Position numbers and translations under genes: made by a program. From Phytophthora hibernalis (lineage: Eukaryota; Oomycota; Peronosporomycetes; Peronosporales; Peronosporaceae), in the NCBI GenBank assembly GCA_012656075.1, contig JAAKBF010000123.1, positions 161,897 through 225,896 of the forward strand: DNA of 64,000 nt. Direction: 5' to 3'. The notes beneath the pieces were generated by a model. The model saw only the letters and a program-made list of their open reading frames with translations. It was not told the DNA's origin and did no database searches. This document shows, in pieces, positions 34,200 to 44,754 of the stretch. The stretch's first letter is position 1; each line of letters begins with the position of its first letter.

Positions 34200-34448
34200 C
34201 TACCAGTAACTCGGCATGAGTCGGCTATGTGTAGTCTTGTCAAATGAGTGGCAAATCTCGTTTCGATCATTCAAAAGGCTTAGATATCGATCTTTGATAG
34301 ATTTAAATGGCACGCCAAATATTTTTTCCAGCTCTTTTCTATATTTCCGATTAGATACTGTCCTCCTGAACGATGATATCGGGTCAAGGTTGAGCATTTC
34401 ATCTTTAAGTCTGGTGACTTCCGTAATTGTCCAGAGCTTTCGTTGCAA
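34200..34448 (-). pseudogene. possible SANT/Myb-like fragment
   Basis: The frame shows LWTITEVTRLKDEMLNLDP, then YRKELEKIFGVPFKSIKDRY, spacing reminiscent of a Myb/SANT-type helix-turn-helix. It begins after an in-frame TAG preceded by a coiled segment (SSENEQLKRDLR), so the 5' end is broken. The assignment is weak. Confidence 0.3.
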
Positions 34449-34598
34449 CTACCGTAGATCACGTTTGAGCTGTTCGTTTTCACTGGAGAGAGGGGTAAGT
34501 CTGCCGTGTTGTATGGCTTACCGCTCCATCCATTGACAGGCTTACACATTTGAACGAGAGGTAAAGTATATTTATATATTTTAAGATATATAGTTGAG

Positions 34599-34721
34599 AT
34601 GGATGAAAATATCATCTTTCTTGACTACCCGCTTGATGATTTGCCTGTCTACGACAACTCGATGCTGCTAGAAGAAAACTATAAAATAAAGAAATGCACA
34701 ATAAAAAGAAAGAGTGTTTAG
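34599..34721 (+). CDS. very small acidic-to-basic open frame
   Basis: 40 codons from ATG: an acidic first half (IIFLDYPLDDLPVYDN) and a lysine-rich end. A basic stretch (RPRLKKVTPKRNFKRPF) continues in the next frame to about 34785, so it may be a frameshifted core-type virion protein. Tentative. Confidence 0.3.
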   Translation: MDENIIFLDYPLDDLPVYDNSMLLEENYKIKKCTIKRKSV

Positions 34722-34987
34722 ACCGAGACTAAAGAAGGTGACACCTAAGCGAAATTTCAAGCGTCCATTCGTTGCAATTAAGTAGATCTTAAGGAGGCTG
34801 CGCGACCCTGTTTCCGCTTCCAGTACTCTTCTTCCAACTAACTCTGTTTGTTTTTATTGATAAGGCGCAGATTTGCCTGAGGCTCCCATGAATCAGGTTC
34901 GTTGCCAACTCATCTGATAAGAAATTTGAACTTACCGTTTCGAAGCTTCTTGTGCTCTAATATCTCTTCCGCTTCAATATTATCATT

Positions 34988-35879
34988 TCAGTTGATAGTG
35001 GCTTCACTCGCTTCCGATTGTACTGTTTTGAGATCATTCGGTGCCTTATAGAGTATATGTGCGTTTTTGGATCGGATCTGTACTCGATATCCATCCATAC
35101 CAACAACCGTATATACAGCCTTGCTCCAACGAGCGGCCTCCTTGTCAAACGTTTGCTTTTGAGTCGATATAGCACCGATGTACCTTCTTCAAACTCATTC
35201 CCAATGCATTCTGCCTCAACCTGATTATGCTTCAGCTCCGAAGTCATTACCTCACCGATAGCATCGTTTGGAGTCATCCCATTAGAGCTATGGATAGTAT
35301 TGTTGTAATTGCCAATTAGATCGTAGACTAGCTTCTGTGTTACCGTTTTTGGAGTGACCTTTGTTAGTCGCTGCTTCAGGGTTCTGTTGAAGCGCTCAAT
35401 TTTGCCCATCGTTCCGTGATCCCCTGGCTCGTTGTTGTAGTGTTCGATTTTCTTTAACTTAAAAAATGATTGCACTTCCTTATTCATGAATTCTGTGCCG
35501 TTATTGCTAGTTAGTATATCTACTTTCTGTTGCCTAACGAAAGATTTAATTGCTGTCAATACAACCGAAGCTGTTTTATTTTTAAGTATCTTAGCGTACC
35601 CAAGGCGCGAGTTGATATTGATGCATGTCAGTATTGGTCGCTTCTCCCAGAAACCGAGATCCATCTGCCACGAATTTGGATTGTGCGAGGTAATTTTAAA
35701 AGCATCGTACTTCCTCTTCTGCTCCTGAAAGCGTTGAATTTCCGATTGGGTAGCATACCAAGCCTTAACTGATTTAAATGTAATTTTCGGGTCTATCTGT
35801 CTGGCCTTCTCGTACAATGGCCGGGCTGCGATAAAATCTGTTTTGGGTCATAATATAGCTTAGTCAGTAGATCGGCCAT
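34988..35879 (-). pseudogene. Polinton retroviral-type integrase, frameshifted
   Basis: An ATG at 35879 opens MADLLTKLYYDPK, the frame shifts near 35845, and the rve core follows: QMDLGFW (first Asp), TSNNGTEFMNKE where the second catalytic Asp is replaced by Asn, and GTMGKIERFNRTLKQRL (Glu). A second break near 35160 puts the C-terminal chromo/SH3-like segment (AVYTVVGMDGYRVQI) in another frame, ending at 34988. Polinton integrases insert the element with a 6-bp duplication. The Asp loss and both frame breaks imply inactivity. It lies 37 bases from the end of the polymerase gene on the same strand. Confidence 0.8.
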
Positions 35880-35916
35880 CTTATATGTTATAGTTTATAA
35901 AACACCTTAAAGGAAG

Positions 35917-38900
35917 TTAAATATCTAGAGGGGCAGTGCTAATTCCATCGTCTAAAACTTTTCTCTTGTCGTAATAGTAGTTGAGGGTGGTTTTCCTCTG
36001 CGTATATGTAATGATTGAGTTGGACTCTTTGCTGATGCGAAAGCCCTTGCTAGTGCCTTGAAGAGTGATTCGGTCGCGAACAACCGTCTCGAAGCCATCT
36101 GGGTTGAGGACGTCATCATTGCGACCACGTCCCTGTTGAATACCCTTCGCGCTAACTTTTACCTTATATTCATGGTCAGGAGGTAGCAGATGTAGTTTTT
36201 GCTCGATAATGAAACCATAGCATCACCAGACCACTCTTTCTTGAACAAACCAGGCGTACGGCGATCAAATTTAGCTACCTCAGTGTTGTAGTCACGCGGG
36301 AACCACTCGTACTTGTGTTGCTTGAAGTGGTCACGTAGTTCAGGTTTGATGCAGCTCTGGAACGGGATTTCACAGCTAAAAGCGATGTATGCACTATCCG
36401 TGTCCATTTCCTGGTACTGGAAGTCACTACGCTCGAAATATTTATCAATGCAGTCGTAGTAGAACTGCAGCATTCTTAGCTTGGCTAGCTGGTAAATAGC
36501 AATACTCAGATGGATAGGATTTTTGTTTTTGATGCGCCGTTTCTTCATAGTGATCTCAGCAGCATCGTTCAGCTCATCGAGTCCATGGAACGTGAAGTGC
36601 TCGACACGTGCTTTGATTGCAGCGTCATCTGATTCGTACATGATCTCCTTGTGCTTTGTCATATCCATACCCGACCGACCAAAAGCACTGTTGCCCACAA
36701 GTTTCATCATCTCCGCAATCATTGCCTTAGACGTATCAACGTCACCCTCTCGTCGTGCGTTCGACACAGCATCCATAAATGGAGAGAACGCCTTGTAAGA
36801 GCTAGCCTTAATGAAGCTGTAGGTCTTGGCGACCTCCATACCGTGGGCAAGGTACCACTTAAGCAACGGAGCATAAATGAGGATTTTCTCGCCAAAGTAG
36901 CTGCCAATTAGTTTGCGGGCAGGCTTTGCGCGACCCGATTCTCTAGAAAGGTTGTAGTCATACATATGCGAGCCAATGATTTTTGATCTTCACAATCGAT
37001 TACAGTGTTCTTGAAAATGGGAGTCATCTCGCTGAAATATTCTTTGAGGTGTTCTGGTGTGCGAATATCACACTCAAGGAAGCCAAAGATCTTGTCGTTA
37101 TTGATATCATCGATTATTCCATCATAAGCCTCAATAGTGGTCTGTCGCCCGCATGGCATATCATTACCAAGGGCCCAAAGGTACAAAGCATTGGCATCGT
37201 ATCCAATGATCTTTTTACCTCTAATCTTGGTCTCGTTGCGCTTAGAGTAGCGATTGAAAATAATTGATGTCCTCCAGCAATGTTAGCTTTCATCTTACCA
37301 TAGATCTCTGATTCCTCCTTATCAATGCTAAACACCAGACGGTCCGAGTTAAAGTCGAGAAGCTTCTTATATCGGAAGCCACAGAGGGACATATCCTTGC
37401 GAGCGACATTGCACTCGATGCAACTGATCAAAATATTTCTGTCGATATGACCTAGCTTGTTGTTCACTCGGTCGGCTGAAGCTGTATCTGCTGATAGCTG
37501 ACAGTAGCAAAGACCGCATAAGTACTTCTGCTGCTTGAGTAGATCGTTCAGATGATCGATAGTCATGTCAAAGTCAAACTCCCGCTTAGCATCCGCATCC
37601 TGAGTCTTGTATCCACTCATGCGCTTAGCCTGGAATCTAAACGCTTTAGCCGGCTCTCTGCTCCGCTTTTTGAGATTATCAAAGCAGGTCTGGTACATAA
37701 CTTTCTCACTTAAGCCTGGTAGAGATACGCCGTCGGCAAACATATCTAGCTCAAACCCCTTGAACAGTTCACGCTGGGCCTTGATTGCCTTGATGAATGG
37801 GACTACGTCTAAATTGTTGTACCAGATGAGTAAATCTCTAATAGACTTCATCTCATAGTGCTCCCACACGAACTTTACTCACTCGTAGTCAGCATTGCTG
37901 ATGCTAGTGCTACTTAGCGCACTGTTGAAAGCTGACTTAGGAGGGATCGTGGACTGGTTTAGCACATCAAATGATTTGATGTGCTCGTAGGGGAAGAGTC
38001 CCTTGCCAAGGCCACAGACGCAACGTATTTTGTCATCACACTTGCAGCCACCGAGATACGTAGTAAGATACTTGTCATAGCTTGCACGAGCCGGGACGTA
38101 GTTAGTAATATCCAGCATTTTCATGTCATCCGTGGCGATGCACATGTAGCTGGGGTTCTTAATAACAGATTTGATATTATCGGTGCCAATGACAGCAAAC
38201 ATATCGTTCTTGATGAGATTGATATCGTAACGGCCACTGTTGAAGCCAAATACCGGCACCTGATCGAGTTGCTGCTTGATTTTGCTATAATCCGTTCTCT
38301 GCTTACCAAAACCGATGACGTTGTGGAAATCAAAGAAGCTGGAATATTTGCCTTCCTGAATCCAGCTATCTATATCACTCATAGTGTACCTTTGAGATAA
38401 ATCTATGTTTGGGATCTCCATGTCAGTTAAACCGTGTGCGTTGATAAGCTTACGCAGAAGTGTTTCATACTTATTTACGTTGTAGTGCTGTATCTTCGAG
38501 CCAATGTCGCTAATATAATGAAACATATCTGTAAGCAACGCTTTCAGGTCATCATTTACAAAGCAACGCACCTCCTCTGTTAAGCTATCTGCTACCGAGA
38601 CAGAGACTGGAATATGCTCGTTTGTGAAGACAGTGCTCTTTCCGCTCTGTACCATTGTCGGCTTGAGAATGGCTTCAAAATCATAAACTATAAAATGGTC
38701 CAGATATTAATCAATACCCTTGATAGAGTACTTCATGAGTAGAGATTTAACGGTGTTCTGGAGTGGTTTGTAGATGGTTGGTTCAGCTGGGAAGCTCTCA
38801 ATATTTAGGAGCTCGCACTGGTTCCTTTTATGATTATTTAGCTTGTAAGAACTTATAAATATCATTTCACATTTCTGGTATTGATATTTACTCTGAAGCA

Positions 38901-39894
38901 TATTAACATCTTTGATACATAGAGCATGATTTGCGTGAGATAGAATGTTTATTGGTTCATATGCTTTGTCCGATGAGCGAATGCAGTCCGCTTTACCGCT
39001 TTCGACATCCATTGAATAAACATTTATGCTCAGTTGGAAGCATTCCTCTAACTCATCGAGCTGAAGGAGATCGATCGGTTTGAAATTGCGAAAGAGACTA
39101 ATACTGTAGCTAATTGTTTTGTAAGAGCAGTAGCGCTTGAATGCTGTCTTCACCAGAGCCTGAATGAATCGTGGGTCTTTCTTATCTCCTGACTGTTTGT
39201 GGTAAGCAATACAATGGAAGACACACTCATTGTTCGTCTTAGGAAAGTTAATTACATGCTTGTTGTCGCGAATGATCTTGGGAATGACAGCCTGACCATC
39301 TCCAAGAACATGTTCGCGGTGATAGATGAAAATTCTAAATCCAGTAATAGATTTTAGCTTGTATCCACTCGATGGGTATTTAAGCTTATCAGCTAACTCC
39401 ATCGACCTAATATCAGAAATGACCTTCTTACGAATGTCTGCCTTGCTATTGATTGCAACAGGTCTCTCAAATACAGCCGTGTTTTCGATGTTAGGGTACC
39501 AATATTGAGTGAAGCTATCATCGGTTTTGCTAACAAGATCATTGCCAAGCGCAATGTTGATTTTAAAGGCATTCTTCTGACTTGCGAGAACGTTCTCAAG
39601 CTTATCATAGAACTCTGAGGCCGGAATACCTTCATAGAGGTGTGACTCCATATTTTTACCTTTATAGAAACGGTATTTAGGGTCAACCGTGTAGTCAGCC
39701 GACACATTCTTCTTCAATTTATCAATCGATACCTTGTACAGCTTAGCTACCAGTTCCTGGTTTCTCTTACTGGAAATATTACTAATATACACTAATTTGC
39801 CAGTTCTACCGCGAACCTTGACCCGGTAGCTGCTCCCCCATTTGATGGTTTGGATATTTAAGCGTCTTAGTCCTTCAAGCTCGTAGGCAAACAT
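35917..39894 (-). pseudogene. protein-primed family B DNA polymerase with HNH-like insert
   Basis: About 1,325 codons in five main pieces. Residues 1-395 hold an N-terminal region with NNECVFHCIAYHKQSGD and a later HANHALCIKDV, suggestive of an OTU-like cysteine-protease fold. Exonuclease motifs follow: YDFEAI (about 38670) and VFGFNSGRYDINLIK (about 38250). Then comes a segment with CGLC...ADRV..GHIDRN..CIECNVARKD (37520-37400), which looks like an HNH nuclease. Palm motifs are IIGYDANALYLWA (about 37190), MMKLVGNSAFG (about 36700) and MDTDSAYI (about 36400). The protein ends STAPLDI. Breaks lie near 38700, 37875, 37260, 36945 and 36180. The 250-bp AT-rich region upstream (39895-40146) is shared with a divergent small gene. 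Confidence 0.85.
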
Positions 39895-40146
39895 GCTCTC
39901 TATATATCCCTGGTTTTATATTTTTACTCGCGAGCTCGTCTTTATATTATCGACTTTTTATCTCAGGATCAACTGACTTTATATGATAGTCAAATACAAA
40001 CAATCTGAAAAAAATTAAATAATTAATTAAGTTCGTTTTTGTTAAGTTCGATTTCTTTTTGCTTAAGTTCGTTTTGTCTCTATGGGTGGTAAAATACTTG
40101 GCAACGTTATTAATCCTGACAAATATAAAGTATATAATATATAAAG

Positions 40147-40343
40147 ATGGCGTACTCAGCAGAACAGTATATACTTAACAAGGAGCGTATTAAAGCTGCC
40201 AGCGCTACTATCTAAAGAGTAGAGAAACACGTATCGCTAAGCAGCGGGAATATGATGACAAGCACCGAGATCAAATAAAAGCGCAAAAGCGTAAAATGTG
40301 GGTGGCATCCCTGTCTCAGCTGAAAACTACTGCGAGTAACTGA
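40147..40343 (+). pseudogene. small Lys/Arg/Tyr-rich Polinton protein, frameshifted
   Basis: An ATG opens MAYSAEQYILNKERIKAAS, stops after 22 codons, and the same style continues in the next frame (RYYLKSRETRIAKQREYDDK, then basic) to TGA at 40341. Such YY..N(R)E.I.K repeats are common in small Polinton-type proteins. It is divergent from the polymerase and close to the right end. Confidence 0.4.
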
Positions 40344-40367
40344 AAACTACTGCGCGACGCTTCGCGT

Positions 40368-40505
40368 GGTGCAATCAATAAAGTACACTATTTGAATGGT
40401 GCAATCAATAAAGTACACTTTTCTGGTCATACACAATGCTGTTATCAATTATGGTGCTATCAATAAAGTACACTATTCGCATTGTGCAATCAATAAACAT
40501 CACTA
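40368..40505 (+). repeat. subterminal direct repeats at Polinton right end
   Basis: Four copies of a ~23-bp word GTGCAATCAATAAAGTACAC occur at 40368, 40398, 40453 and 40483, the last two with changes. The core ATCAATAAAGTAC also occurs once in inverted orientation near the left end (27572-27584). Confidence 0.8.
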
Positions 40506-40511
40506 TTCTGA

Positions 40512-40680
40512 TCGCACGACTCGTGGCTGTCTCAACAACACCTCAAATGATGGCTGCAAACCGATTGTTTGGTTTGTACACATGTAAGTCTAGGTTAGCG
40601 ATGTTGTAGCACTAGCTCATTCGCGACTTCATTTCAATCTCAGTCTCAAATTTGCAATCAACAACTCAATACGAGTCTCA
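40512..40680 (+). repeat. gypsy LTR fragment (3' LTR or solo LTR)
   Basis: About 95% similar by eye to 19155-19324. Its 5' part is missing: the match begins at GCACGACTCG right after Polinton end sequence. It ends ACGAGTCTCA exactly as the upstream copy. Confidence 0.8.
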
Positions 40681-40852
40681 GAAGTATTGACTCAAGTCCA
40701 GTAATAATAGTTTGTTGCTAACTAACAGTCATCTTCCGCAGCTCATTAAGCTGACCGTCGCTCGCGAAATCACCAGATACGGCGAACTGTCAATCCATAT
40801 TGGCCCAATTGGTAGTCCTCCCCGACATTTTTTCTCTCTGGCCGAATGCAAT

Positions 40853-42718
40853 TTAATCTATTGCCGAATGATCCTTCCAACACACCTGAGTCACCTCGAT
40901 ATAACCTCTCTCTGTGCAGTCCTCCCCGTCCGAAGTTTTGTAGGGTTGAGCGGTAAAGCCGTCGTAAATGTCGTCCGAGACGATGAAGAGAAGGTTGTGC
41001 GTATAACCTTGAAACTCTCCGTGCTGTGTCAAACTCTGATATACGTCTTTCAAACGTTCGTATTGGATGGGAAGAGCTTTGACCACTGTCGCTTGAGCGT
41101 AGATTATAAGACGAGCACTTGGTACAACAAGTACACCCATCAACAGATGGGAAGGCCTTCGAAAGAGGGACGTACAGCACCAATTCATTCTGGATTTCGG
41201 ATGACGCTTGAATGACCTTGGATGTTGCATTGAATGGACCAAGATGTGTTACGGTTCCAACATTGTTCGCTTCGAGTGATCTCATGCAAAATTTGCTGGT
41301 GGCAAGGTCTTGCAGCAGACATTTCTCGATTTCTGTTCCTCGCAACAATAAGCGATCTTTATCCGCCGAGTCAATTTTGTAACGAGCACCGGCGATAGTC
41401 TCCACTGCCAAAGATGAATACGTCAAATACGAGCGACTGGGTGAGTCCTCATGACGGTACAAATGGAACACAATGTGCCTCATCTTATCGAACAATCTCA
41501 GCTCGAAAACCGAACTTGGTTCTTCAAGTCATCGATAGTGCGTGGGATAACAGCATTCACATCGTGTATCAAGGACCCAAATTTTTCAGTTGATGAAAAT
41601 ACGAATCTTGGTTTGCCACCAACGAGGCTAAATTTGCGTAACCACTCGTCTTGGTCCTCCAAATGAAGTGCGTCGGCGAATCTCTGACACTCGGCTCTGG
41701 TCCATGGATTCATATACACCTTAAAACAACCTTCCTTCTGAAATTCGTTGTAATTGTTGGGACTTGGGCTAGCGAACAAAAATGAATGGCGATAACAGCC
41801 ATAGGCCAAAAATGTTGTAATTGTTGGGACTTGGGCTAGCGAACAAAAATGAATGGCGATAACAGCCATAGGCCAATGCTCCACCAGCTTCACTACCATC
41901 AAATAAACCCTCGTATTGTTTTCCAGCAAGCGGCATCTCAGATATATCGTAGCCATCCGTGCTGTCCCAACTGAAGTAATAGGTCAATGGATAATGAAGC
42001 GGGTGATAGGCAATATTCTTTCTCCGTCATGAACACAAGCAGCAAGAACACTCCAAATACTGACTTCCCAATCCCAGGACTGCCAACCACAAGAACTCTA
42101 CGATCCGACGCCAATCGTTGCTCGATCATCTCATGCAAGTCCCAATATTTCTGACGGATGTACAAGCCATTAAACAAAGTTGTGCTGAAGAATGACTTTA
42201 GAATATCCAACAAATTCCCCACGGCCAGGTCAGTCTCACGATTCAGTTGCTGTCCAATTGCGGAAATCGCGCGCAATTCACTGTAACCGACGGCTTCAGC
42301 TTTCTGCCGTTTGTTGCCAAACCCACCCACAACCCTGTTGGTGTGGATAGTGTTATCGCTGCCTTGCTCACTGGGGGTCCGGAACCAACACCAGCACATG
42401 AACTTGGCCCTTTTCCGGTGAAAAGTTTTCTCCAAAATATTTAGCATTCTTGAGCGGCAGCACAGGCTCCATTTGTCTCCCAAAGCCTTGCAGGTGTCCA
42501 TCTTCATCGAGACTCACAGCTACTGCGTCTGCCACATCCAACCACGAACCGTCATTCTTCTTGGCCAGGAAAAGCAGCAGTTCGTCTGCATCAACCGTGA
42601 TTTTGTTTGGCTTCTCTTTCTTGATCTCTTTCTTCAGGAACGCCACCATCCGACCCTCGTCAATGTCGATAGTGATCACGCTCCCGTTTCCGATGACGAC
42701 ACAGTTCAGCGACACCAT
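40853..42718 (-). pseudogene. Crinkler (CRN, LFLAK-type) effector, broken
   Basis: The probable start is ATG at 42718. The N-terminus carries the LFLAK motif (ELLLFLAKK, residues 46-54), a DGSWLDVADAV segment in the DWL position and the HVLV..P motif (VHVLVLVP), the diagnostic CRN translocation module. The frame breaks just after it (near 42372). The next frame holds a Walker A P-loop, GSPGIGKS (about 42080), and further pieces across three frames reach about 40853, including FPSVDG and a YAQATVVKALP stretch that resembles the restriction-nuclease-like domain paired with P-loop NTPases in many CRNs. A 67-bp tandem duplication (41747-41880) adds another lesion. CRNs act in host nuclei. No signal peptide is visible, as in many CRNs. 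Confidence 0.8.
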
Positions 42719-43017
42719 TTTTCCTCGGCGCGGCAAATTCTGGAATGAGAGAGGAGAACGTCGATACTCGCGAAAGGAAATCCCCTCGATGTCCTCACCT
42801 GTCAACTGATGTCTTCAACTTCTATCCCCAACCCTGCCAGGACGTGTCCAGGAAGTGTCCAGGACACTGAATGGTAGATAGGGATATCCATGCGCCTGTT
42901 AAGATGCAAAAATTGGAGCTTTTGGTCAAAATCAATCGAGTGTCAACATGGACGAAATGCATTACTGAGGTGTACCTTGGTAGGTCAGCGAATATATACC
43001 GTCGTCTCAAGTGCCAT
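42719..43017. other. short intergenic region, CRN promoter side
   Basis: Contains a local repeat CAGGACGTGTCCAGGA / AGTGTCCAGGAC at about 42836-42868. No gene seen. Confidence 0.4.
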
Positions 43018-44754
43018 CTAAACCTGAGAGAACGTGTCGGATCGAGGCGTGCCTCCGAAGAAGGGCGAGCGCAGACGAGTGCCGTCCTCGATCTGGTCCC
43101 ATTGACGTCTGCGGCCCGACGGGGTCATCAGTTGCGGAGCTGCCGGGGACCGCACCACGGGCGCGAGGCTGCCAGGAGTGTTGCCGCCCTCCGTCATGGC
43201 GAACTGCAAGGATTCCCGCTCCACGCCGGTGTCGCTGTCACTGGAGATCTCCATGTTCCTGACGGCGCGGTCCGCCATCTGCGCCCAGTCCGTGCGCGAT
43301 AGCACGTACGTGAAAATGGAGAGTTTGAGCACCTCCATGGCACACACACCGTACCAGAGTGCCGAGAAGCCGTAGCCCAGCGTGACGCCGCCGAAGTAGG
43401 CGATGGGCAGCTCAATGCACCACACACTGAGCGAGCTCACCCAGGCGGTCACTGAGACTTCACCCATGCCAGCCAGCACCGAGGACACGAGGATCTCGAC
43501 CGACTCGATCATGTAGCCCGTGATGAAGATGGGCTGTACCAACATGCACAGCTGCAGCAGCGCGTCGTCGTTCGTGTACAGGCGGAAGAGCGTCTCGCGC
43601 AGCAGAAACGTGGCGATGGCCAGCACCACGACGGTGCACACTGTGCACAAGAAGCCCAGGAAGCCCAGCACGCGCGCGGCCTTGGGACGACCTGCTCCAA
43701 GGTAGTTGGCCACGCGGATCTGCGTGGCCGAGCCGTAGCCCCAGAAGAGCGCCCAGAGCAGCGACCACAGACCCGAGATGACTGCGTTGGCGGCAATGAC
43801 ATCTGATCCCAGCTTAGCTGCTACCAGTGTTAGTGCCGAGTTGGCCAGATTGGACACCATACTGTTGGCTGCTACGGGGCCTGCAATGTTGAAGAAGATC
43901 TTGAGTCTGTCGGGCGTAAAGGCACCGAAATCCCAGCCGCCCCAGGCCTGCAAGTGCATCTTCCGGTACCAGATGCAGTACGCGATGAGCGAGATGGGCT
44001 GGAACCACGCGGCGATGACGGTGGCCATGGGGGACCCGTCGAAGCCGATGCCTTCCCAGCCAAAGGCGCCGAAGATGAGCGTGTAGTTGGCAGCACAGGC
44101 CACGCCAATGGAGAGCGTGCCCACGACCGTCACGGGCGACATGATGCCCATGGACTGGAAGTAGAGTCGCACGCACGCGTACACGAGCGAGGGCCAGATG
44201 CTGAGCGACAGGATGCGCGCGAACCGCACGCCCAGCTGCACCACCTCCGCGTCGTCCGTCGACAGCTCCAGCACGTAGCCGATGCACCAGTACCAGAGCA
44301 TGACGGGTACGGAGAGCACCGAGACCACGACGAGGCCGATCTGCAGCCAGATGCCGGCCAAGTCGCCGTTCTTGGCGCCCCACGCCTGGCCGCAGAGCGT
44401 CACGAGCGCCGTAGCCCCCGACCAGACGCCGGCCAGCGGAACATTCGTCCACGTGGACGCCAGCGACGCCGCGGCCAGCGACGACGTGCCCAGATGCCCC
44501 AGGAACGCGCTGTCAACCGAGATGAGCGCGATACGCGCGAAGGTGGAGAGCGAGACCTGCAGCGCCATCCACGTGAGGCTCCAGAACTCCTCGGCCACGT
44601 GCACGTCCGGCTCGCGCGCTTTGGCGCCGTACAGCAGCGGCGACTTCTCCCCATGTTGAGTGACTGGAGCTGAGACCTTGGACACTTGAGCGGGACGACG
44701 CAAATTGCGGAATGAGCAGCAGACCCCGGAGGCGGAACGGAGACGTACACACAT
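43018..44754 (-). CDS. MATE-family efflux transporter
   Basis: First in-frame ATG at 44754 gives 578 residues, a usual MATE length with a ~50-residue N-terminal and ~70-residue C-terminal tail. Twelve hydrophobic segments are evident between about residues 60 and 510. MATE signatures include DSAFLGHLGTSSLAAASLAS, ATALVTLCGQAWGAKN, AWFQPISLIAYCIWY and SATQIRVANYLGAG, where the GQA(W/F)GA pattern marks each half. MATE proteins export drugs, organic cations or secondary metabolites using H+ or Na+ gradients; here the substrate is unknown and plasma or vacuolar membrane is likely. The coding strand is GC-rich and leaves long antisense frames open. The start is uncertain: the frame is open further upstream without ATG. 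Confidence 0.9.
   Translation of the reverse strand: MCVRLRSASGVCCSFRNLRRPAQVSKVSAPVTQHGEKSPLLYGAKAREPDVHVAEEFWSLTWMALQVSLSTFARIALISVDSAFLGHLGTSSLAAASLASTWTNVPLAGVWSGATALVTLCGQAWGAKNGDLAGIWLQIGLVVVSVLSVPVMLWYWCIGYVLELSTDDAEVVQLGVRFARILSLSIWPSLVYACVRLYFQSMGIMSPVTVVGTLSIGVACAANYTLIFGAFGWEGIGFDGSPMATVIAAWFQPISLIAYCIWYRKMHLQAWGGWDFGAFTPDRLKIFFNIAGPVAANSMVSNLANSALTLVAAKLGSDVIAANAVISGLWSLLWALFWGYGSATQIRVANYLGAGRPKAARVLGFLGFLCTVCTVVVLAIATFLLRETLFRLYTNDDALLQLCMLVQPIFITGYMIESVEILVSSVLAGMGEVSVTAWVSSLSVWCIELPIAYFGGVTLGYGFSALWYGVCAMEVLKLSIFTYVLSRTDWAQMADRAVRNMEISSDSDTGVERESLQFAMTEGGNTPGSLAPVVRSPAAPQLMTPSGRRRQWDQIEDGTRLRSPFFGGTPRSDTFSQV

Larger units (their letters stand above)
27370..40511. mobile_element. 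Polinton/Maverick element (decayed, ends approximate)
   Basis: About 13 kb of AT-rich, compact, bidirectional genes includes double jelly-roll major capsid protein, adenovirus-type maturation protease, retroviral-type integrase and protein-primed family B DNA polymerase. That set defines Polintons, virus-like self-synthesising transposons. No clean terminal inverted repeats or target duplication are visible. The inner words TCAGGATCAA and ATCAATAAAGTAC recur near both ends. I found no packaging ATPase. Nearly every gene has frame breaks. Confidence 0.85.
19103..40680 (+). mobile_element. Ty3/gypsy element hosting nested insertions (inferred extent)
   Basis: Gypsy gag, protease, RT and part of RNase H run from 19435 to 22250 and resume at 27254-27369. 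A sequence at 19150-19324 recurs at 40512-40680 and behaves as an LTR, both copies ending ...ACGAGTCTCA. The hexamer GAAGTA occurs just outside both ends (19096-19101 and 40681-40686). This fits one gypsy insertion later invaded by copia element 2 and a Polinton, with loss of gypsy integrase. The 5' limit and the link to the distant LTR are inference. Confidence 0.55.

Noticed and set aside
27370..40511. Clean Polinton terminal inverted repeats with AGT...ACT ends and 6-bp duplication
   Set aside because: AGTGA occurs near both candidate ends, but no longer inverted match or duplicated hexamer could be found.
43954..44673. Long plus-strand open frame (239 codons) opposite the MATE gene
   Set aside because: Its composition (Arg/His/Asp-rich, no fold) is what GC-rich antisense of a transporter gives. 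The minus strand encodes a clear MATE protein.
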